NCBI GenBank assembly: GCA_945874195.1
Contig: CAMCFW010000027.1
Location: 1-11,870 of the forward strand
Direction of reading: 5' to 3'
DNA from: Chryseobacterium gleum
GTDB lineage: Bacteria > Bacteroidota > Bacteroidia > UBA10329
Length of the DNA: 11,870 bases
Below the pieces are notes generated by a model. It was not told the DNA's origin, did no database searches, and saw only the letters and a program-made list of their open reading frames with translations. Both the position numbers and the translations under genes were made by a program. Of the stretch, positions 1-5,491 are shown piece by piece (position 1 is the first letter of the stretch; every line of letters starts with the position of its first letter).

Positions 1-113
1 GTCTTGAAAGAATCGACCGGATTTACTTCAACGATGGCACGTTTGCTTGGAATAAACTGAATGAGACCCAGAATGAGGACAATGGGGACGAGAATCTTTC
101 TTGTTTTAGACAT
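1..113 (-). CDS. Partial N-terminus of a small membrane-anchored protein, heme-binding-domain-like
   Basis: An ATG at 113-111 on the minus strand opens a frame that runs off the left edge after 37 codons, so only the N-terminus is visible. It reads MSKTRKILVPIVLILGLIQF and continues with IPSKRAIVEVNPVDSFK. A basic start, one hydrophobic segment (about residues 7-21) and the IQFIP stretch resemble the N-termini of Bacteroidota heme-binding-domain proteins, which are anchored periplasmic c-type-heme-like proteins. The CxxCH heme motif that would prove this lies outside the window. A TAnnTTTG promoter element sits about 20 bp upstream, which supports the start and suggests transcription separate from the CPBP gene. 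That this is a real gene start is fairly well supported. The family name is inference from the N-terminus alone; any single-pass membrane protein or lipoprotein-like protein is an alternative. Confidence 0.55.
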   Translation of the reverse strand, partial: MSKTRKILVPIVLILGLIQFIPSKRAIVEVNPVDSFK

Positions 114-133
114 GGTAGCGAATTGATTTGTTG

Positions 134-141
134 CAAAGTTA
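134..141 (-). promoter_or_regulatory. Candidate Bacteroidota -7 promoter element (TAACTTTG)
   Basis: Read on the minus strand, this octamer is TAACTTTG, an exact match to the TAnnTTTG consensus of Bacteroidota primary-sigma promoters. It lies about 20 bp before the ATG at 113, a plausible 5' UTR length. The -33 box is weak: a TTG occurs about 25 bp upstream, which is longer than usual. The intergenic space is only 67 bp and holds no other signal that I see. Confidence 0.45.
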
Positions 142-180
142 GAAGGTCAAAATTGAACTGCTCTGACAACAATCATAATT

Positions 181-1116
181 TCAATTTGAGTAAAAGTGAA
201 GATAGCCCATCGTTTCCATCAACATCGCCACGCCCAAATGCACGATCAGTCCGCCCAGCACGCTGCGGCTGTGAATGGCAAGCACGCCCAACGCATAGCC
301 ACCGAAGAACGCCCCGACCGCTTCACCCGCAGGTTTTCCGAAGTGGAAAACGCAGTAGAACGAAGCCATGGACAACACGGCCCTTGGCCCCATGATCTTG
401 ATCATCGTCATGGCCAAAGCCCCACGGAAAATGGCTTCCACAGCCACAAAACCTGTCGAATAACACATCTCAAAAATCGCAGCCTGACTTCCAATAGAAA
501 ATCCGAAGACATCTGGATAGTTCCACGGTTTGTATTGCGGATAGGCGCGTTGAAAATCGGGCAGGAAGGATGCTCCGATGATCAATGGTGCAACCAGCAT
601 CAGCACGAAGAAATAGGGTTTCAAAGTTTTCCACTCAAACCTGAATCCGTAATCGAAATCGACCCATTTATGGAAAAGCAACTTTACAATTCCCAGCCCG
701 ATGAGCGAAATGACCATCTGATGGACGAAAAAATGGCTGCGAGATACGAACACCATTTGTTTCAGGTCCCAATCCTGAGAGCGGACATCGATCAGCTTTA
801 GAATATGAAGCTTGGGTATGGTGGCAATGAAAACGAAGGCAGCCCCAATAACCCAGAAACGCCAGTCTTTCAAGAACGGTTTTTCTGAACCGAACGAACA
901 GAGAATGGCGGTGGCAAAATAGGTTCCACCGAAAAGCAGTCCATAGTAGCCTGCGCGTGCTTCAAAGCCTTGTCGAAGATCAAAGAGATTGAGGTCAAAG
1001 GTTGATCCGTAATTGATGAACATCGCAACGGCCAAGAACAGCATCGTGATACCGTAAATGGGCCAACTGAGGTCTTTTCTGACAAAGTCGCTGACTGCGT
1101 GGTAGAGGTCTTTCAT
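181..1116 (-). CDS. CPBP-family (CAAX protease-like) intramembrane metalloprotease
   Basis: This is a 311-residue polytopic membrane protein with about eight or nine hydrophobic segments. The C-terminal third carries the degenerate signature of CPBP/Abi (Rce1-like) intramembrane proteases. VEAIFRG at residues 226-232 stands in for EExxxRG, FHFGKP follows with H258, then a glycine-rich FGGYALGV stretch, and IVHLGVAML has H293. The first Glu of the usual EE pair is Val (E227 remains), and the last motif has Ala where Asn or Asp is common. Such variants occur in a Bacteroidota subfamily, so activity is possible but unproven. The frame is open to an ATG at 1251. I prefer the ATG at 1116 because the first 45 residues of the longer form have no membrane or family character, whereas MKDLYHAVSDF leads directly into the first membrane segment. 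The substrate is unknown. The gene is divergent from msrA. Confidence 0.8.
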   Translation of the reverse strand: MKDLYHAVSDFVRKDLSWPIYGITMLFLAVAMFINYGSTFDLNLFDLRQGFEARAGYYGLLFGGTYFATAILCSFGSEKPFLKDWRFWVIGAAFVFIATIPKLHILKLIDVRSQDWDLKQMVFVSRSHFFVHQMVISLIGLGIVKLLFHKWVDFDYGFRFEWKTLKPYFFVLMLVAPLIIGASFLPDFQRAYPQYKPWNYPDVFGFSIGSQAAIFEMCYSTGFVAVEAIFRGALAMTMIKIMGPRAVLSMASFYCVFHFGKPAGEAVGAFFGGYALGVLAIHSRSVLGGLIVHLGVAMLMETMGYLHFYSN

Positions 1117-1325
1117 CGCGGAGCGAATATCGGATATACCCACGTCATTGCGAAGAAGCAACCACTGAAGCAATCTCCCCCCAAAAGATTGGCGCTCGTC
1201 CTGATATTGGGACGAGCGCACAATGACGTGCAATTCTCGTCCGGGCGACATTTACCCCACAAATGCCCATCTGCTAATTCCCAAATGATGAACTTTAGAG
1301 CGTCTGATCTGTTAGTAATCGTAAC
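1117..1325. other. Divergent intergenic region between the CPBP gene and msrA
   Basis: If the CPBP protein starts at 1116, these 209 bp separate two divergent genes and should hold both promoters. I found no full TTG/TAnnTTTG promoter on either strand and no clear Shine-Dalgarno before the msrA ATG, which is common in Bacteroidota. The one visible structure is the inverted repeat at 1210-1242. If translation instead began at 1251, the region would shrink to 74 bp. Confidence 0.5.
1210..1242. promoter_or_regulatory. Inverted repeat in the msrA/CPBP divergent region
   Basis: GGACGAG (1210-1216) pairs perfectly with CTCGTCC (1236-1242). Inside it GCAC (1218-1221) pairs with GTGC (1228-1231) around a 6-nt loop. 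Together they can form a two-step hairpin with a 1-by-4 internal loop. It lies about 85 bp before the msrA ATG. It could be an operator for a dimeric regulator, a leader hairpin, or chance. There is no T-run after it on either strand, so an intrinsic terminator is unlikely. Confidence 0.3.
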
Positions 1326-1955
1326 ATGAAATATTCCATCGCCATCATCACAGTCGTACTCGTTGGGGCTATGACTATTTTCGGAACCGAAAAAAACAGA
1401 GAAAAAATGAGCAGTTCAAATGAGGTCGCGTTGGAAAAAGCCACCTTCGGAGCAGGATGCTTCTGGTGTGTGGAGGCCATGTTCCAAGAGATAAAAGGGG
1501 TGGAAAGTGTGGTTTCGGGCTATAGCGGTGGAACGGTGAAAAAACCGACATACAAGGATGTCTGTAACGGAACAACGGGCCACGCGGAGGTGATCCAAGT
1601 GACCTACGACCCTAATCAGGTCAGCTACGAAACCCTGCTCGAAGCATTCTGGCTTTCTCACGATCCCACACAACTGAACCGTCAAGGGGCCGATGTGGGA
1701 ACGCAATATCGTTCAGTCATCTTCTTCCATTCCGCCACGCAGGAAATGCTCGCAAAGGAGTACAAGAAACGGCTTAACGATGAGGAGGCTTACGGTTCGC
1801 CTGTGGTCACAGAGATATCCGCCATATCCGAATTCTACCCTGCCGAAGACTACCATCAGGATTACTACGCCCAGAACCCCGGCAATTCCTATTGCTCCAT
1901 GGTGGTGGGGCCGAAACTGGAGAAGTTCAAGAAGGCGTTCAAGCAGGCTGACTGA
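1326..1955 (+). CDS. msrA: Peptide-methionine (S)-S-oxide reductase MsrA
   Basis: MsrA reduces the S-epimer of methionine sulfoxide in proteins back to methionine. The 209-residue protein carries the family motif GAGCFWC with the catalytic Cys at residue 45 (Cys48 is the second Cys of the motif), GYSGG at 65-69, GHAEV with the conserved acidic E88, and a C-terminal NSYC with the likely resolving Cys190. The length is slightly above that of a plain MsrA domain because of about 38 extra N-terminal residues. These begin with a hydrophobic stretch (SIAIITVVLVGAM), which suggests a signal peptide or membrane anchor and therefore repair of oxidised cell-envelope proteins. No lipobox Cys is present. 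An internal ATG at codon 28 (MSSSNEV) follows an A-rich stretch and could give a cytosolic form, but I prefer the first ATG because the hydrophobic segment would otherwise be unexplained. No MsrB domain is fused or adjacent. Confidence 0.95.
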   Translation: MKYSIAIITVVLVGAMTIFGTEKNREKMSSSNEVALEKATFGAGCFWCVEAMFQEIKGVESVVSGYSGGTVKKPTYKDVCNGTTGHAEVIQVTYDPNQVSYETLLEAFWLSHDPTQLNRQGADVGTQYRSVIFFHSATQEMLAKEYKKRLNDEEAYGSPVVTEISAISEFYPAEDYHQDYYAQNPGNSYCSMVVGPKLEKFKKAFKQAD

Positions 1956-1965
1956 GTTCGCCTCA

Positions 1966-2253
1966 GGGCGATGGAGCGTAACCCAATGGAAGGCCGCTGC
2001 GACTACACGGAAGACGTTTGCAGCCCCACGGAAACCGATCACGGCCCCAGGGTTGATGCTTTCTGTTGCACGGAAACTCATTGCTGCCCTACGGAAGCCG
2101 ATCATGCCAAGCGGGAAGGTGGTTACGGTCGGGCGGAAGCACTTTGCAGACGTCTGCAACCACCTTCCCGACAGGTGCAATGACCTTCCGTAGTACTGAA
2201 ATCACCTACCCGACACCGGAGCTTGGCTTCCGTAGGGCGAAGTTCGGTCTCCC
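1966..2253. repeat. Inverted array of about 14 degenerate 21-bp tandem repeats
   Basis: A strict 21-bp period runs through the space between the convergent ends of msrA and the flavin monooxygenase gene. On the plus strand, CGGAA or a close variant recurs at 1987, 2008, 2029, 2071, 2092, 2113 and 2134, with weaker units at 1966 and 2050. From 2149 the unit flips: blocks of 21 bp ending in CTTCCG, CTTCCC or a variant end at 2169, 2190, 2211, 2232 and 2253. Reverse-complementing the left arm gives the same core as the right arm, roughly TGCAAnnnCCTTCCG. The array is therefore nine minus-oriented and five plus-oriented units meeting head to head at a palindrome. Because 21 is a multiple of three, several frames stay open and give heptad-like peptides, but differences fall at all codon positions and no frame has independent support. 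It starts about 10 bp after the msrA stop. Its role is unknown. Confidence 0.85.
2144..2159. repeat. Perfect 16-bp palindrome at the array inversion point
   Basis: TTGCAGACGTCTGCAA is its own reverse complement and sits exactly where the 21-bp units change orientation. The last left-arm unit (2134-2154) and the first right-arm unit (2149-2169) share its GACGTC core. A further 13-bp perfect inverted repeat pairs CGGGAAGGTGGTT (2112-2124) with AACCACCTTCCCG (2158-2170), a product of the same two-armed design. Confidence 0.85.
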
Positions 2254-2267
2254 AACCAAGGAAGACC
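2246..2267 (-). terminator. Candidate stem-loop downstream of the pigment operon
   Basis: On the minus strand GGTCTTCC, loop TTGGTT and GGGAGACC form an 8-bp stem with one G-U pair, starting about 35 nt after the monooxygenase stop codon. On the plus strand the same stem has a C-A mismatch, so it folds better in the minus-strand transcript. No T-run follows, so it is not a canonical intrinsic terminator. It may instead be a 3' end-stabilising hairpin or part of the adjacent repeat array. Confidence 0.3.
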
Positions 2268-2301
2268 GTTGACGTGAGAACTTATTTACTTTGGACGGGG
2301 G

Positions 2302-3774
2302 TCAGAGTAGGCTGAAATCAAAATCCCCCTCCTTCACTCGCTTCGTCCTTTTCATATACGTGAACGTGAACCCAGGCCAAACGGAGGTGTTCTTGCCCGT
2401 TTTGGAAATGTACCAGCTTTTGCAGCCGCCCGTTGCCCACACGGTGGTGGCCAGTTTGCGCTGAATGTCCTCGTTGTAGGCCTGCTGCACATCGGGTTTC
2501 ACATCCATGGCCTTGGCCTTGTTGCGTTGCATGGCCTTCAGGCATTCGATGGTATAGTTGACCGAAGCCTCGATCATGATGATCATGGAGGTGTGGCCCA
2601 GGCCCGTGTTGGGGCCAATGAGCATGAACATGTTCGGGAAACCGCTCACCACGGTGCCGAGGTAGGCTTCGGGGCCGTCCTTCCAAACGTCCAGCAGTTG
2701 CCGTCCGTCCTTGCCCTTCACGTTGAACCATGCGGGGAAATCTGCCGCCTCGAACCCCGTGGCGTAAATGATCGCGTCCACTTTGGTCTCGTGGCCGTCC
2801 TTGCCCAGTAGTCCGTTCGCGGTAATGCGTTCGATGCCTTCGGTGTGCAAGTGAACGTGCTTGCGTTCGAGCGTGGGATAGAAGTTGTTTGAAGGGAGAA
2901 TGCGCTTGCAACCGGGGCTATAGGCGGGTGTGAGTTTTTCGCGCAGCGCGGGGTCCTTGATGCCTTTGCGCAGTTGACGCTTGCCCAATCCCGCTATCAG
3001 TTTAGTGTATTTCGGGTTAAAAACCAGCAGGTTCACGGTTAATTCGTTCTGCCAATAGATCCGCCAGCGATAGAGTTTCTGAATGAAAGGAACGCGCTTG
3101 AAAACCCATTTTTCCAGCTGCGTCATTTCGCGGTCGGGTTTTGCGATGACCCAAGCAGGTGTTCGTTGAAAAAGATGCAGTTCCGAAACGGTGTCGGCAA
3201 TGTTCGGCACGATCTGCACTGCGCTGGCACCCGTTCCCACCACGGCCACGCGCTTGCCTTTCAGATCCACGTCATGCCGCCATTCCGAAGAGTGAAAATG
3301 TGCGCCTTTGAATTCGCTGATCCCTTCCAAATTGGGGAACACAGGACGATTGAGCGGCCCCATGCCGTTGATCCACTTGTTGCATTTCAGAGAAGTGCCA
3401 TCGGCCATGTTGATGGTCCATTCCGCGTTGGCGGCATCGTAGTCTCCGCCCAATACCGATCTTCCGAAACGGATGTATTTCTCCAAACCGTATTTGCGTA
3501 CGCAATGCCAGGTGTAATCATAGATCTCGCGATGGTTTGCAAACATGCGGCTCCAGTTCGGATTCGGTTCGAACGAGAAGGAGTAGAGGGGCGAATGCAC
3601 ATCGCAGGCGGCACCCGGATAGGTGTTGTCGCGCCACGTGCCTCCCACATCGTTCGAGCGTTCGAGGATGATGAAATCGGTGAAACCGTTCTTCAGGAGC
3701 TGGATTCCCATACAGACACCGGCAAACCCGGTCCCAACAACAACGATGTCAACTTTTTGTGGGAGTTCGGTCAT
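2302..3774 (-). CDS. Baeyer-Villiger-type flavin-containing monooxygenase
   Basis: This 490-residue class B flavoprotein monooxygenase is predicted to use FAD, NADPH and O2 to insert an oxygen atom, typically turning a ketone into an ester or lactone. The FAD-binding motif GTGFAG is at 14-19, followed by GGTW at 44-47 and YPGAACD at 52-58. The second dinucleotide motif GTGASA is at 180-185. The Baeyer-Villiger fingerprint FxGxxxHxxxW is at 155-165 (FKGAHFHSSEW), but the next residue is Arg166 rather than the usual Pro or Asp. CKRILPSNNFYP around R291 matches the region of the conserved active-site arginine, and YATG at 337-340 is the late ATG motif. It is the last gene of the operon, 19 bp after the preceding oxidoreductase. 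The substrate is unknown; context suggests a pigment or lipid intermediate. N-hydroxylating or sulfur-oxidising relatives are less likely given the fingerprint. Confidence 0.88.
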   Translation of the reverse strand: MTELPQKVDIVVVGTGFAGVCMGIQLLKNGFTDFIILERSNDVGGTWRDNTYPGAACDVHSPLYSFSFEPNPNWSRMFANHREIYDYTWHCVRKYGLEKYIRFGRSVLGGDYDAANAEWTINMADGTSLKCNKWINGMGPLNRPVFPNLEGISEFKGAHFHSSEWRHDVDLKGKRVAVVGTGASAVQIVPNIADTVSELHLFQRTPAWVIAKPDREMTQLEKWVFKRVPFIQKLYRWRIYWQNELTVNLLVFNPKYTKLIAGLGKRQLRKGIKDPALREKLTPAYSPGCKRILPSNNFYPTLERKHVHLHTEGIERITANGLLGKDGHETKVDAIIYATGFEAADFPAWFNVKGKDGRQLLDVWKDGPEAYLGTVVSGFPNMFMLIGPNTGLGHTSMIIMIEASVNYTIECLKAMQRNKAKAMDVKPDVQQAYNEDIQRKLATTVWATGGCKSWYISKTGKNTSVWPGFTFTYMKRTKRVKEGDFDFSLL

Positions 3775-3793
3775 GCTCGCTTTGCAACTTTGG

Positions 3794-5491
3794 CTACGAA
3801 AGTTTCTTTTTCTCAGCAGGTGTCAATTCCTGAACCCAAGAGTGGTCATACGGAACGAATATACCCGTTCTATCTGCTTCTTCGTTGGTCATTTTTACGT
3901 CAAGATACGTGGCCAATGCCTTGAAGGCATCTGCTTTCAGTTCCTTCAAAACCAACAATGAAGCGTTCATTCCGGTTTTTACCGCAATAGGCACACCACC
4001 TCCCAGATCGGCCCAATGGCCGCTGAGCCAAAGGTTTTTAACTGGGGTACGATGTCCAGCTATCTTGGCCTGCATGTTGGCCTTGCCGGGACGCGCGCCC
4101 ATCAGACTTCCGTTGCGGTTGCCCGTGTAGCGCCAATGGGTGATGGGCGTGGCAATGTCGCAGAACGAAATGTGCGACCTTACGTCATGCCCCAATTTCT
4201 TGGAAACGCGGTCAATCAGAATGTCGGCAAACTCCTGTTTGAACTTCTTGTAGGCTTCGCCACGCACCAGTTTTCCGTTCGCGTCCACCTCGGTCTTCCA
4301 TCGGTCATCCTGATCGAAGGTCGCGTAGCAGTAAATGGTCATGGTGCCTTTGCCCTCAGGCGCAAGCGATGGGTCGCGGAAGGAGGGCGCCAGCACGCTG
4401 ATGCCGCATTTGTGCGGATCTCCTGCATTGTGGTCGGTTCGCTGCACGTCATCGCGGCAAATGAAAAGCATGGCATCGTCCAGCCCCAATTGTTCAACCG
4501 GGCAGTCGAGTCCGATGGAAACCGTCACGGCCGAACTGTAAAGCTGGGCTGCATTCAGTTTCGCCTTCAATTTTGATGGAACGGCCTCTGGCGGAAGCAT
4601 GCGTTCGTAGAGTGCTTCCACATCGCAGGCCGCTATGATCTGCTTCGCATTCACGCTGACCTTTTCGCCTCTGCGGTCAATTTCCAGCCCGACAGCCTTT
4701 CCGTTTTCGAGCTTGATCCGCTCCACGCGACATTGGTAATGAACGTCATTTCCCAAGTGTTCGGTCACGTAGGCCAACCATTCCGGAAACACCTGACTGC
4801 CGCCTTTCGGAGGACTTTGATAATCGTTGTAATACGCCCATCCAATGGGAACAAGGGCGGAAAGCAACTCTTCCTCCGAACCGAAGATCTTCAGCATTTC
4901 GGAATCCTTGAAATAGCGTTTAAGCCCCTTCACGGTTCCGTCCGCACCTGTGAAACGGATGTGTTTCAGGAACGGCATGGCGAATTCCAAACGGTGAATG
5001 TTGTAGAAGGTCGATTCAAGGAAACCCATCGTTTCCAACGAACGGGAATACCGCGGTAGCCCATCGAACGATTTCCCCAACTGCTTGGCATCGGCAAAGA
5101 AGCGTTCCAATCCGTCCTTTTCGTGCGGGAATTTGGCAATGAGTTCGGCCTTCAGTTCGTCCGGGTTGTTCGTGAGCCGATAATTGTACGTATCGCCAAT
5201 GTAGCGCTTGATGTTGGGCTGTTCCTCCGCGGTCGGGTGGTCGTTTCCGATGAAATCGAACACGCGTGTCACCAGTCCGCGCGGGCCACATTGGTTGAGC
5301 CAATGAATGGCACTGTCGAACCGGAAATCCTTTCTTCGGAAACCCGCCAAGTAACCACCGGGCCGACTGTCCATTTCAAAAACGCCTACTGAAATTCCGG
5401 CACGGCTAAGCAAAGCTGCAGAGGTTAGTCCGCTGATGCCCGCACCGATGATGGCCACATCGTAAGATGGTCTGATGGGTTCGCGGTGCAT
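3794..5491 (-). CDS. CrtI/retinol-saturase-like FAD-dependent oxidoreductase (second copy)
   Basis: This 565-residue protein belongs to the amine-oxidase-like superfamily that includes phytoene desaturases (CrtI), carotenoid isomerases (CrtISO) and retinol saturases. The N-terminus has the Rossmann FAD motif (IIGAGISGL, about residues 14-22), then an acidic residue and RPGGY, the usual glycine-rich second contact. The C-terminus has NLWLSGHWADLGGGVPIAV, the region that closes the FAD site in this family. About 40 further residues after it (ending EKKKLS) extend beyond the typical end. The ATG at 5491 shares its A with the TGA stop of the upstream halogenase-like gene (TGATG), which argues for translational coupling. 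A GTG one codon earlier is possible but less attractive. Expected chemistry is desaturation, saturation or cis-trans isomerisation of a conjugated polyene. It is clearly diverged from the 504-residue family member two genes upstream, so a recent duplication is unlikely. Confidence 0.87.
   Translation of the reverse strand: MHREPIRPSYDVAIIGAGISGLTSAALLSRAGISVGVFEMDSRPGGYLAGFRRKDFRFDSAIHWLNQCGPRGLVTRVFDFIGNDHPTAEEQPNIKRYIGDTYNYRLTNNPDELKAELIAKFPHEKDGLERFFADAKQLGKSFDGLPRYSRSLETMGFLESTFYNIHRLEFAMPFLKHIRFTGADGTVKGLKRYFKDSEMLKIFGSEEELLSALVPIGWAYYNDYQSPPKGGSQVFPEWLAYVTEHLGNDVHYQCRVERIKLENGKAVGLEIDRRGEKVSVNAKQIIAACDVEALYERMLPPEAVPSKLKAKLNAAQLYSSAVTVSIGLDCPVEQLGLDDAMLFICRDDVQRTDHNAGDPHKCGISVLAPSFRDPSLAPEGKGTMTIYCYATFDQDDRWKTEVDANGKLVRGEAYKKFKQEFADILIDRVSKKLGHDVRSHISFCDIATPITHWRYTGNRNGSLMGARPGKANMQAKIAGHRTPVKNLWLSGHWADLGGGVPIAVKTGMNASLLVLKELKADAFKALATYLDVKMTNEEADRTGIFVPYDHSWVQELTPAEKKKLS

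Noticed and set aside
196..801. 201-residue plus-strand frame opposite the CPBP gene
   Set aside because: His- and Arg-rich composition typical of an antisense shadow; the minus-strand membrane protein has clear family motifs.
1117..1251. 45-residue N-terminal extension of the CPBP protein from the ATG at 1251
   Set aside because: It has no hydrophobic or family-like character, and the ATG at 1116 leads straight into the first membrane segment. It is kept only as an alternative.
1966..2253. CRISPR array
   Set aside because: The period is only 21 bp with no separate unique spacers, units are degenerate, orientation flips midway, and no cas genes are in view.
1713..2272. Open frames of about 60-160 residues on both strands over the 21-bp array
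   Set aside because: They are open because the repeat period is a multiple of three. They overlap msrA or each other, and show no homology that I recognise.
2318..2911. 197-residue minus-strand frame inside the monooxygenase gene
   Set aside because: It is a His/Arg/Gly-rich shifted frame of a gene whose motifs are intact in the main frame.
3166..4576. Plus-strand frames of 252 and 186 residues opposite the monooxygenase and CrtI-like genes
   Set aside because: They lie antisense to well-supported enzymes and have no recognisable domain.
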